Origin: Plectosphaerella cucumerina
Taxonomy: Eukaryota; Ascomycota; Sordariomycetes; Glomerellales; Plectosphaerellaceae
Assembly (NCBI GenBank): GCA_020746995.1
Contig: JAGPXD010000003.1
Span: forward strand, 806,001-870,000
Reading direction: 5' to 3'
Length of the DNA: 64,000 bases
Both the position numbers and the translations under genes were made by a program. Positions within the stretch are counted from its first letter, which is position 1. Every line of letters begins with the position of its first letter. Shown in pieces: positions 34,931 to 45,024 of this stretch. Below the pieces are notes generated by a model. The model had not been told where the DNA came from. It was given only the letters and a program-made list of their open reading frames with translations, and searched no databases.

Positions 34931-36707
34931 ATGTCCACCGAAGCCAAACCATCCGGCGCCTTTGTTACCATCGGGGGATCCGAGCCTCTGCCCCTGGAGC
35001 TGCTCCAGAGCAAGGTCCAGGGCGAGCGCCGCTACGGCTTCAATGAGGATGGCTCCCAGAAGCGCATCCTTTTGAACGCCTTTGACATGAACGGCGTTGG
35101 ACACATCAGGTAAGCAGCCTGTCTATCGCAAGATTTAAGTCCCATGACTGACCAACCTCGACCCTCCGCAGCATCGGCCAGTGGCAGAATCCCGAGGACC
35201 ACAGCGCTGAAAAGAACCGGCTCCCGTACTGGATCGGGCTCGCCAAGCTCCTGGAGAAGGGGAAATTCAACGCCCTCTTCCTTGGTGCGTCCCTCAAATG
35301 CCCATCGTGGCGGAGATGCTGACCATCCGTCGACCAGCGGACAACTACGGCTCCCATGACGTGTTTCAAGGCAGCCATGCGCCCGCCATCAAGTCAGGGA
35401 CCCAATGGCCCATGTACGACCCGTTCAGCGTGAGTGACGACAGAACGCCTCTCGTGGCACTCGCCTCTCTTCTGACATGGCTCCCCGCAGGTCATCTCGG
35501 CCATGGCCGCTGTGACGGACACCCTCGCCTTTGGCGTCACGGCCTGCTCGACCTTTGAGCCGCCCTTTAGCCTGGCCAAGAGGTTCTCGACGCTCGATCA
35601 CCTCACCAACGGAAGGATGGCATGGGTGAGTCTTCCCGGTCGGTTGTGTACGCCCCGAATGTGCGCCTCGGCTCACACACCTAGAACATCGTGACCTCCT
35701 GGAGCGACAACGCCGCGCGCGCCCACGGTCTCGACCAGCTTCCGGAGCATGACACACGGTACGAGATGGCCGAGGAGTACGTCAGCCTGCTGTATAAGTT
35801 CTGGGAGTCCTCGTGGGCGGACGGCGCCGTGGTCAGAGATGCGAAGAGCCATACGTTCGCGGACCCGGACAAGGTACGAAAGATCGTGCATCACGGCAAG
35901 TTCTTCCGCTCCGAGAGCGCACACCAGGTCGACCCTAGCCCGCAGAGGACACCGGTACTCTTCCAAGCGGGCATGTCGGCGGCCGGGTCGGCCTTCGGGT
36001 CGCGGCACGCTGAGTGTATCTTCTGCGGCGGGCCGAATCCTGCCTTTGTCGAACGTCTTATCAGTAAGACGAGGGCGCAAGTCGTAGCCAACGGACGTAA
36101 GGCGAACGACGTCAAGTTCTTCATCCAGTTCACGCCGATCCTCGGCGCAACCGACGAGGAGGCGCAGGAGAAATTCGAGCGGTACCGGCAATACGCCATC
36201 GGGGACGGCGGGTTGGCACTCTTCGGCGGCACGTCGGGCATCGACGTGAGTGCGTTCCCGCCTGATGAAGAGTTCCCGACGGACCCGGAGCACCCGCTGA
36301 TGAAGGGCCTGACGCCGGCGCAGAGGAACAGGCTGCTGGCGCGGCCGGCGGGCTACGACCGGTGGACGCCGCGGATCTTGGCCGAGTACCAGTCTCTCGG
36401 CGGCAGCGCCGTGTTCAGTGTCGGCAGCGGCAAGACAGTGGCAGACGAGATGGAGCGGTGGATCCGCGAGGGCGACGTGGACGGCTTCAACCTCGGCCAC
36501 ATCGTGGTGCCAGGCGCCTGGGAGGACGTGGTTGAGTTTCTGACGCCGGAGCTGCAGAAGAGGGGCTGGCTCGGCACCGGCGAGTACCCGGTGCCGGGGG
36601 GGACGGCGAGGGAGAACCTCTACGCGACGCCGGGTGAGGCGCATCTCCGGGCGGAGCACCCGGGGCACGCGTATAAGTTCAGGGTGGGGGCCGGCACTGA
36701 CGAGTAG
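34931..36707 (+). CDS. LLM-class flavin-dependent monooxygenase (NtaA/SnaA/DszA type)
   Basis: Five exons (34931-35109, 35172-35284, 35338-35429, 35491-35625, 35685-36707) give 513 aa, with introns of 53-62 bp. The protein matches the FMN-dependent luciferase-like family of nitrilotriacetate and dibenzothiophene-sulfone monooxygenases: LLNAFDMNGVGH near the start, WNIVTSWSDNAARAHG, the DGAVV region, PVLFQAGMSAAGSAFGSRHAE and a C-terminal GFNLGHIVVPGAWEDVVEFL. Such enzymes need reduced FMN from a partner reductase and open C-N, C-S or similar bonds. No reductase gene is next to it. The substrate is unknown. The nearest genes are the disrupted permease and the Baeyer-Villiger-type enzyme. No signal peptide. 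Confidence 0.87.
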
Positions 36708-36972
36708 AGGGATGGTGGCGAATACGGTGTTCCCTTACTTGCCCATGAACCACCCCTGCCGAGCTGCTTGCTTCCTGACGAGGCGTCGAGTCGATCGGCG
36801 GGTCTGGACGAATTCCCCGGAGAGGAACAGTGAGCCATTGAGGGAGAGATACTCAATGCCCTCTGTACGATTCGCTCCTGTCTTTCTCTTGACATTGAGA
36901 CATACATCCACCGCAATCGTCCGTAAAGTACAGGCAAGATGACAAGTGAAGCAAAAAATGGCAAAAGAATCA

Positions 36973-37069
36973 GGCGCCATCCGGGGTTTGAACCCGGGAC
37001 CTCTCACATTTGGCCAAGCTGAGCTTGGGGTCACCCGAAGCGAGAATCCTACCACTAGACCAACGGCGC
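36973..37069 (-). tRNA. tRNA-Pro (anticodon CGG) with a 25-nt intron
   Basis: On the minus strand, GCGCCGT at the 5' end pairs with ATGGCGC near the 3' end (one G-T pair). The D-arm GGTCTAGTGGTAGG is standard, and the T-arm has GGTTCAAACCCC. The anticodon loop is TTCGGGT between stems CTCGC and GTGAG, giving anticodon CGG, which reads CCG proline codons. The intron (37033-37009) sits at the usual place, one base 3' of the anticodon. Confidence 0.92.
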
Positions 37070-38419
37070 TGATCAATGACTAATCACTGGATGGAGTTCG
37101 GAGTTTCAGAGGGCATTATATCGCTACCTAGGCTCGTCCTCGCCGACAGCTTCAACAGTCTTGGTTCTCTGGAAATCGATTGATTTTCCCAAGACCTGCA
37201 CAAGACATCCTCCCAAGCCTCAAGCTCTCCGGCCGGCACACAAAGGCGCGTGTCACCCTCTTTCTGCCCAAGCCTGACTCACAGCTATTGGTCTCGACAG
37301 GTCGATAATTGAGACGAGTTACGTCTGCCAATGCCATCCGTTTGTCCGACTCGTCCCGTGTCCACCGAGCAAACAACAAACCACCCTCCCGACCGGCGGG
37401 CGCGCTGCCTGCGGCTCACTGTTATCTCCCCCGATCATCAGTGCTCCTTTCCTTTTCCCCAGGGGCACGGACAAGCACGCCTGCATTCCCAAGGCTGAGG
37501 GCCCTAATCTCCGAAAGTGGCAGCCCTTCCAGGGCACGGTGACATTCTTTTTGTTGATCATGCCGCCGGTTGGAGGGTATCTGGCACCAAGCTCACGACT
37601 CGCCCAGGGTCCGCTGTACGCGCCGCTTGATTGCCGGCGGGGGATCGACGAGGGAAGGGAGGAGGGCTTGCCCTAGCGATGGGCGCATTGTCGACCATCT
37701 TGCCTTGCGACTGCGAGTGCTCGCACCAACATGGCACTATCGACCGAGCGATCCCCCTTGAGGCAAAGGGAGGCAACTGTCTTCCACGCAGTCAGCGCAG
37801 TCCAACGCAGTCCACGTGCGAGGGATCGGGCTTTGGGCTGAAGCTTGAATGCATCGTGGCGCGCCGCTTCCTCGCGTGTCCCCTGTGGCGGATGACACCG
37901 TCTGGACGCTACGAGAGCTCGAGCTCAAGCTCAATTCAAAGCTCGCCCGCCCTCCCAGGCGGAACGCAACCCCACCAAAACCAAGATCTTCGTGCCAGCG
38001 CAACCCTCTGTGGGGGGGGTTGTCCCAGCAGGCCGGCGCGGGAGCCGGGGGCCCGTGGTTGGATCGCCGCGGCGCCGCCGTGCGCCTCATCGGTCAGAGG
38101 TGCGGCTGAGGCAGCCGCGAGCCCAAGCTTTCCGAAGCCCTGCATGCGATGGCCTCTACCAGCTAACCTGTTCCTAGATGGATGTCTTAACCGGCGGCTT
38201 GCTTTTGGATACCCAGCTATGATGCCAGGTGCCGGGAGCTCGGGTGGGAGAGACCTCGACGGTTCTGACAACGTTGAGGGGCATGCCAGAGAGGTGGTGT
38301 TGTCGAAAAGGTAGAAATATCGTGGGTGTCCCTCGCCTCTCGATCATCTGTCTTGGCTTCCTTCCTCTTCATCCAGCCTTCTTCATCCTCTCACTCGGAT
38401 CTCACGCATAGCCCGCACA
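37070..38419. other. 1.3-kb intergenic region
   Basis: No gene recognised. The last ~100 bp before 38420 is pyrimidine-rich and looks like the leader of the secreted beta-helix gene. Confidence 0.5.
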
Positions 38420-39517
38420 ATGGCCAAGCTTCAGTTCATCTCTTGCCTCCTCGCCACCGCGGCGCTGCTCTCTGGCGTCGCCGAGGCCGGTGGTCATGGT
38501 GACCGCCGTCCTACCTACGTCAAGCACCCTGCCAGTATCCAGAAGGCGCTCGACCGGGCCAAGCCTTATGACACCATTGTTGTTGGTGCTGGCACGTACG
38601 AGGAGCACCTGACCATCAGGAAGGACGGCATCACTCTCATCGGCAAGGATGCCATCCTCGTGCCCCCTACGAAGCCCGGCTGCGGTCTTCCCAACGACTG
38701 CCTCGGCCTCGCCGGCAACCTGACGGTGCAGCTTACGGCAGGCATCTGCATCCAGGGCAAGGACATCGACCTGCTGCCCTACGAGAAGGAGCACCGCAAG
38801 GTCCAGAACGTCGGTCGCTACGTCAAGGATGTCACGGTGGAGGGCTTTGACGTCCGCGGCTTCGACGGCCTCAACATCGCTGTCCTCGGCGCCAAGGACA
38901 CAAAGGTTCTCCGCAACACGGTCAGCGACGGCGGCCAGTACGGCATCCTCACCGTCGGCAGCAAGTCCACCCTCATCAAGGAGAACCGCGTCAAGTCGGC
39001 TAGCCTCCTCTTCATCGCCATCTGCATGGACGACAAGTCAGATGTGCACGTCACCAAGAACACAATCTCCGACTATGGCATCGGCCTCTGCGTCCAGACC
39101 AACGGCGCCAAGGTCACCAAGAACACCGTCTCCAACTGCTGCGTCGGCGCCTTCGTCGATCCTGGTATCGATGGCGCCAGGGTCACGGACAACACCATTT
39201 CCAACACCAACCCCATCTGTGGCTTCATCCCCGAAGTGGCCGTGTCTGGTATTGCTGTCGCGGGCGCCAAGAACACAAAGGTCTCGGGTAACAAGATCAC
39301 GGGCATCACCGACAACGGCAACGACAAGTTCGTCGCTGCCGGTATTGCCCTCTTCGATTTTGGCTTCGGCGCCGTGCCCGATGTGGCGAGCGGCAACACC
39401 ATCACCAACAACGAGGTCAAGGGCAACGACCAGGACCTGCTCGTCGCGACGTCGGGCACGGACAACAAGATCACCAAGAACGTCTGTGACACGCCTGCGG
39501 AGCTTTGCAAGGCTTGA
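38420..39517 (+). CDS. secreted right-handed beta-helix (NosD-like) protein
   Basis: Single exon, 365 aa. A signal peptide of about 23 residues ends in AEA. The next segment, SIQKALDRAKPYDTIVVGAGTYEEHL, is the typical start of parallel beta-helix proteins (ordered tandem coils with N-x-I/V-x-x-N steps). From residue 130 on there are about ten ~22-residue coils, each with TK..NT(V/I)S or related turns. Several Cys pairs fit extracellular disulfides. Relatives include carbohydrate-binding or epimerase-like NosD proteins, and no catalytic motif stands out. It lies just upstream of the galactonate-type genes, but a link is speculative. Confidence 0.78.
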   Translation: MAKLQFISCLLATAALLSGVAEAGGHGDRRPTYVKHPASIQKALDRAKPYDTIVVGAGTYEEHLTIRKDGITLIGKDAILVPPTKPGCGLPNDCLGLAGNLTVQLTAGICIQGKDIDLLPYEKEHRKVQNVGRYVKDVTVEGFDVRGFDGLNIAVLGAKDTKVLRNTVSDGGQYGILTVGSKSTLIKENRVKSASLLFIAICMDDKSDVHVTKNTISDYGIGLCVQTNGAKVTKNTVSNCCVGAFVDPGIDGARVTDNTISNTNPICGFIPEVAVSGIAVAGAKNTKVSGNKITGITDNGNDKFVAAGIALFDFGFGAVPDVASGNTITNNEVKGNDQDLLVATSGTDNKITKNVCDTPAELCKA

Positions 39518-39712
39518 GTGCCGAAGCACATTGGAGAGACAGAGGGGAGAAGCGCCGAGGATGTCTTGTAACAGGCGCTGTCGTTCCATGTAAATATTCT
39601 TCTGGTGCTGCGGCGACGCAGGTCAGTTCATCATAATCGACGACAATGTGCACACAACACTTCTAATGCATGAGGGTATTATTTTTCTCTCGTCTCAATA
39701 AACAAGCCCACC

Positions 39713-40789
39713 TTACAGCCTGTCCTCCTCCTCCTTGATGCTCGCAAACACGCCCGACCACTTGTCGTACGCGCCGGCGGCGAGCTGTCCCTTCAGCGGC
39801 AGGCGGCCGCCCTCGAGATGACCGAGGCCGAGGACCTTCTGGATGCCCTCGCGGATGCCGAGAATGCCGTGCTGGACGATGAACTCCTCGGTGGTGGAGA
39901 CCTTCCACTGCAGGCGGCGGACCTCCTCGAGCGTCTTCTCGTCCAGGGGCCGCTGGGAGGCGAGGGCGAAGAGGCGGGTGACTGTCTTGGGGAAGATGGC
40001 GGCGAGGCCGTCGATGACGCCGCCGGCGTTGAAGACGACGATGGGGCCGAGCTGCTGGCCGAAGCCGGAGAAGACGCGGAACTTGGCGTGGTCGATCTCG
40101 GGGTGGAGGGAGAGCTGGAGGTGGTGGGAGACGTTGCCGTGGGACCTGGGCTGTCAGCAAGGAGGGGTGGGGGATGGAGGGGAAGGGACTCACATCTTGC
40201 AGCCGACGATCTTGGGGTGGGCGGCGAGCTTGACGTAAGTGTCGATGCCGACGACGAGGTTGTTGGTGACACCGGGGTAGTTGTAGCTGGGAATGTCAGT
40301 CTCGTCCCTTCAATTATGGCCCAGGGCACTCCAAACTCACATCAGAATCGGCAGCGGGCTGTTGTCGGCCACCAGGGTGTACCACTCGAGCAGGTTCTGC
40401 TGGGAAGCAGCAGCGCCAAAGTATCCCGGTGCGAGGACGAGTCCCCACTGGGCACCAGCCTTCTTCGCGTCGTGCAGCCACTCGAGGGTCTCGTCAACGC
40501 TGTTGACGAGGACGCCGGCCATGATGGGGTAGTCCGCGTAGCCAGCGGCGTCGAGGCCCTTGCGGACGCCGGAGATGAGCTCGAAGCGCTCGGCGGGGGA
40601 CATGTGGATGGCCTCGCCGGTCGAGCCCATGAGCACGAGGCCCGTGATGCCCGACTTGGCGAGGTGGATGCTGTGGGCGACCTGGGTCTCGACATCGACG
40701 GCGGGCTGCAGCTTGGAGCCCTCGGGGGCGGCCTTGAAGAAGGTCGGCACGGGGACGAAGACGCCGTCGGGGGGAGTTGTGGGGGCCAT
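39713..40789 (-). CDS. DapA-family aldolase, candidate 2-keto-3-deoxygalactonate aldolase
   Basis: Three exons (40789-40341, 40286-40194, 40145-39713) give 324 aa. It is a class I (Schiff-base) aldolase of the dihydrodipicolinate synthase family: GSTGEAIHM near residue 55, the Y-N-x-P motif with Tyr151, and the Schiff-base lysine Lys180 in IVGCKM, 29 residues later as expected. Family members in fungi include GaaC (2-keto-3-deoxy-L-galactonate aldolase) and 4-hydroxy-2-oxoglutarate aldolases. Next to a D-galactonate dehydratase and an aldo-keto reductase, cleavage of 2-keto-3-deoxygalactonate to pyruvate and glyceraldehyde is the natural inference. It shares a 590-bp divergent promoter with the aldo-keto reductase gene. 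Cytosolic. Confidence 0.85.
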
Positions 40790-41379
40790 TGTGCAAATGT
40801 CTGGATATCAGGTGCTTGGGAGGTATCTGGAAGGGTGTCGAGGAGGAGAGGTCGAGGAACGAATATCGAGACGAGCTTCAAGGTCGGACGAGCAGAAGTT
40901 GTACGCGTCGAGACACCACGTCGACACAACCCCGCGCCCCTCCACATATAGCAACGGATTCATGGAGGGGTAAACGAGGGGCAGACCCGGAACCGGATAT
41001 CACCTTCCCCCACGGCCAGGGGAAAAAGATGGCCGACCCGTCCGCGGCCCCTCCCGGTTGAGGCTCCGAAGGGTCTCGATTGGACGGGGGCCGATGCCGC
41101 ACCCCGCGCACCGGCTCCCTCTCCGCCGAACGCCGAATGTCGTGCTCCTCGGATAAGTCTGTCGGATAATCATGGAGGGGCCGTCGCGCCGTCGCGGGGT
41201 TCGAGGGGCCGTTCGTCATGAGGGGCGTTGATGGCGCTGGGGTCGACCGATGGCAGTGGAAGTAAATAAAGCAGAGGGAAGCGCCAGGGGAGGACTACGC
41301 GTTCACTGCATCTGTCCGTATACTCAAGTCTTTCACCCTTTTTTCCTCTCCCATCTTCACATAGCATCCCGTCTGCATC
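40790..41379. promoter_or_regulatory. bidirectional promoter of the aldolase and aldo-keto reductase genes
   Basis: 590 bp between the two divergent start codons. A TATA-like ATATA near 40945 serves the aldolase side (about 155 bp from its ATG). TAAATAAA near 41264 serves the reductase side (about 115 bp). Divergent sharing suggests joint control. CGG-containing sites are abundant because of the GC content, so I name no regulator site. Confidence 0.5.
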
Positions 41380-42480
41380 ATGTCTTCCGGTCGCTCCTTC
41401 AAGCTTAACAGCGGGCACTCGATCCCGGCCGTGGGCCTCGGAACCTGGGTGAGCTCCCCTGAAGCCTGTCTGAGCCCACCTGGAACATCCACTAATCTCC
41501 CTGTCCGCAGCAATCCGGCCCCAACGAGGTCGCCCGCGCCGTCGAGTACGCGCTGAAGCACGGCTACCGCCACATCGACGCGGCGGCCGTCTACGACAAC
41601 GAGGAGGAGGTCGGCGCCGGCATCAAGGCCTCTGGCGTGCCGCGGTCCGAGATCTTCCTGACCTCCAAGCTGTGGAACACGCACCACAAGGGCTCGGACG
41701 TCGAGGAGGCGCTGGACCAGTCGCTCAAGGACCTGGGCACCGACTACGTCGACCTGTACCTGATCCACTGGCCCGTGTCGTTCCCCAAGCCCGCCGACCC
41801 GAAGCTGCGCTTCCCCATTGACGCGCGCGACGAGGGTGTCCACGTCATCGATGTGCCCATTGAGGAGACGTGGCGCGCGCTCGAGGCGCTGGTGAAGAAG
41901 GGCAAGGTGCGGAGCATTGGTATCAGCAACTTTACCAAGGAGAAGACGGAGGAGATTCTCAAGTTGTGAGTGCTGAACGCCCCTTCTTCCTCAAGACAGC
42001 TGCTAACTGCTTCGCAGCGCCGAGATCAAGCCCGCCGTCAACCAAATCGAGGCGCACCCCTTCCTCCAGCAACCCGGCCTCCTTGAGTGGTCGAAGCAGC
42101 AGGGCATCGTCATCACCGCCTACAGCCCCTCGGGCAACAACATCTACAACCTCCCCAAGGCCATCGACGACCCCGTCGTGGCCGAGATCGCCAAGGAGCT
42201 CGGCAAGCAGCCGGCACAGGTGCTGATCCAGTGGGCCGTGCAGCGCGGCACCGTGGTGCTGCCCAAGTCTGTGACGCCGTCGCGCATCGCCGAGAACTTT
42301 GAGGACTTTGAGATCCCCGCGGCGGCCGTGGCGCGTCTGGACGCCCTGGACAAGAACCACCGCTACAATGTGCCGGTGCGTCTGGGTGTTGACATCTTTG
42401 GCGAGCACACGCCCGAGCAGCTGGCGAAGGCGAGGGCGGATTGGATCGCGGCGCAGAAGAAGGCCAAGGCGAGCAGCTAG
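41380..42480 (+). CDS. aldo-keto reductase, candidate glyceraldehyde reductase
   Basis: Three exons (41380-41448, 41511-41965, 42018-42480) with 62- and 52-bp introns give 328 aa. The AKR catalytic tetrad is complete: Asp46, Tyr51, Lys76 and His109. The GLGTWQ start, SIGISNF loop and late LPKSV region for NADP(H) binding are present. It resembles fungal glycerol dehydrogenases (GCY1/GaaD type), which reduce L- or D-glyceraldehyde to glycerol with NADPH. Its divergent pairing with the DapA-family aldolase, which would release glyceraldehyde, supports that role; the exact stereochemistry is not visible. Cytosolic, no signal peptide. Confidence 0.9.
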
Positions 42481-43037
42481 AGGGCGGGCGATGGATTAGA
42501 CGATAGATGAATGAATGTTCATGAGTTCAAAGCATTGCCATTGTGTACAACCGTCTGTGATGTTATTCTAGGTAGAGTGTGTCTGTCTCGCTGTTGATGC
42601 CCTCAATCCCTCCCCCGACGATGACCACCCCCCAAACCTCTGTCCCTCTGCCCTGACGCTGCCCAACTTCCTCTGCCCCTCCCGAACCGGAGAAATATTC
42701 CCGTCCGAACAAAACCGATGATACCCCAATCCTCCCCCGCACCGAGTCCCATCCTCTCGGCGAAGCACCCCTCCAGCCCGGGATCGGAGCCGGCGCCGCA
42801 CCCGCCACGGATACATTTCCGAAGGCTTCCCGGAACAACGCTGCACGACCCCTCCACACCTCTGACCTCTCCGACAGGAGTGCCCAGCAAAAGTTCCCAG
42901 GCCCCTCCCTCGCTGCGTCACTCCGAGGGCAAGTCGCGTCTAATAAAACCATTGCCCCGCGGTATCTCCCCTCGGTGCACCAATTCCAAGGAGAAGAGAA
43001 GACCAATTCCTACCGAAATCTCTTCCCGACATACACA
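42481..43037. promoter_or_regulatory. intergenic and promoter of the galactonate dehydratase gene
   Basis: 557 bp with C-rich stretches. No gene recognised. Confidence 0.45.
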
Positions 43038-44376
43038 ATGGGCAAGATTGCGACAATCGAGTACTTCCGCGTCCCCCCGCGCTGGCTGTTCGTCAAGATC
43101 AGCGACGATGCGGGGAACGTGGGCTGGGGAGAGGCGTCGCTCGAGGGCCACACCCAGGCTGTCGAGGGGTGTTTGGACGCGTGGATTGACCAGTACACCG
43201 GTCTGGAAGCCGAGTGAGTGCAAAGGAAGCAGAGAAGAAGAAGTGTTGTGATGCTGACTGCTTGCAGCGACATTGAGCAGATCTGGCAAATGTCCTGGCG
43301 CAAGGGCTTCTACCGTGGCGGACCTGTGTTCATGAGCGCCCTGGCGGGTATCGACATTGCCCTGTGGGATCTCAAGGGTGAGTTTGCTTCTTACTCTACA
43401 GCCCTGTGCAATGCAACATGCTGACATGACCTGAATAACAGCCCGTAAACTCAACGTCCCCATCTATGAGCTGCTCGGCGGCAAGGTCCGGAACACCCTC
43501 AAGGTGTACGCGTGGATTGGCGGTGACCGCCCTGCCGACGTCGAGGCCCAGGCGTATGTCCCCTGTCCCATTGCCCTGAAACAACCCCCCCATTCCCCTG
43601 TATACCCGCTAACACCCTCGTTTCCCAGCCTCTCCCGCAAGGCCCAGGGCTTCAATGCCGTCAAGATGAACGGCACAGAGGACCTCGGCTGGCTCGACTC
43701 CCCCTCCGCTCTGGACGCCTGCGTCGAGCGCGTCAAGACGGTGCGCGCCCTCGGCCTCGACGTCGGTGTCGACTTCCACGGCCGTGTCCACCGCCCCATG
43801 GCGCGACAGCTGGCCACCCTCCTCGCCCCCCATCGGCCCATGTTCATCGAGGAGCCTCTCCTGTCCGAACACCTGGAAGGAATCAAGGCCTTCTCGCAAT
43901 CCATCACGTCGCCCATCGCACTGGGCGAGCGTTTGCACAGCCGGTGGGACGTCAAGCCCTTCCTCGAGGCGGCGTGCGTCGATATCCTGCAGCCCGACAT
44001 TTCGCACGTGGGAGGCATCTCGGAGCTGCGCCGCATCGCTGCCATGGCCGAGGCTTACGACGTGGCTATTGCGCCGCACTGTCCGCTGGGGCCGATTGCG
44101 CTGGCGGCGAATATGCAGGTTGACGCGGCGACGCCCAACTTTGCGATTCAGGAGATGAGCTTGGGTATTCACTATAACACGGGAGGTCACGACCTGCTGT
44201 CGTACATCAAGAACCCGGAGATCTGGGACGTCAAGGACGGTTATGTGCCGCTGATGACGGGGCCGGGACTGGGAATTGAGGTTGATGAGGAGAAGGTGAG
44301 GGAGTTGAGCAAGAATGCCGAGCCGTGGGTGAGCCCGGGCTTTGTTGGGCCGGGCGGCGAGCTTCGGGAGTGGTAG
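43038..44376 (+). CDS. dgoD: D-galactonate dehydratase (mandelate racemase/enolase superfamily)
   Basis: Four exons (43038-43213, 43268-43377, 43442-43553, 43629-44376) give 381 aa, the usual length of DgoD. Metal ligands fall at Asp181, Glu207 and Glu233, with catalytic His183 (DFHGR) and His283 (HCPLGPI). All are offset by two from the known bacterial enzyme's positions as I recall them, and the GIHYN and PGLGIEVDE segments are also shared. The reaction is D-galactonate to 2-keto-3-deoxy-D-galactonate plus water, Mg-dependent. It is distinct from the longer fungal L-galactonate dehydratase (Lgd1/GaaB). With the aldolase and reductase genes nearby it gives a complete non-phosphorylated route to pyruvate and glycerol. 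Cytosolic. The symbol is by family, not species-confirmed. Confidence 0.92.
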
Positions 44377-45024
44377 GCCTGCATCACCGAGGGAAGCCGA
44401 AGGAAGAGAAGCAGTACTGGGGAATGCTGTCGGGGGAGAATCTGGGGAGATTACTGCAGAGGGTCTGGCCCCTGGCAAAACACAACATCACCGAGACAGA
44501 CTTGGACAAGGTGCACAACCATTTCTTCAAAGTCTCGTATCTGATCAATTCAATTGAAGCATCTAGCCTGGGATAGCCCAGTCCTTTCCATCTTCTGCAA
44601 TCTCCCCTCGCCCGTGGTCTTGACTCTGTCCCCTTGTCCCCCGCCTCATCCACCCCCTGACTCTCCCCCCTGACCACCACCACCCACACCTTCGTCCAAC
44701 CAACCAGCCCTGCCTGGCACACCACCCCCTCCCCTCCCCCGCATGCATCCTTGTCACCATCTTCGGGGAACGATCAGCCGGCGGCCAGACCACTGCACCG
44801 TCCTTTCCCCGCTCTTGACTCGCAAGCGTCCATCCCCCGCCCCGGGGAGGGAGAGAGGGCATGGGGTACAAAACATCCTCGACGAACGCTTTTCCCGGGC
44901 CTCCGCGACCTTTTTCCGTCTGCCGCCCCTCCCACCAGGGGCCCCCCTCAAACGCACGTAGCCGTTGGATGACGTTCCCGCCAAACACCAGGGAAGGCAA
45001 AAAAAGAACGACAAAGAAAAAGAT
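44377..45024. other. intergenic and leader of the Zn2Cys6 gene
   Basis: 648 bp, C-rich, without a recognised gene. An in-frame TTG at 44965 is not used as start because the ATG at 45025 follows. Confidence 0.45.

Noticed and set aside
39793..40329. Alternative Ser/Pro-rich minus-strand frame over the aldolase
   Set aside because: Wrong frame of the aldolase exons; the spliced frame has the Schiff-base Lys and family motifs.
44965..45024. Upstream in-frame start for the Zn2Cys6 factor
   Set aside because: The codon at 44965 is TTG; the first ATG in frame is 45025.
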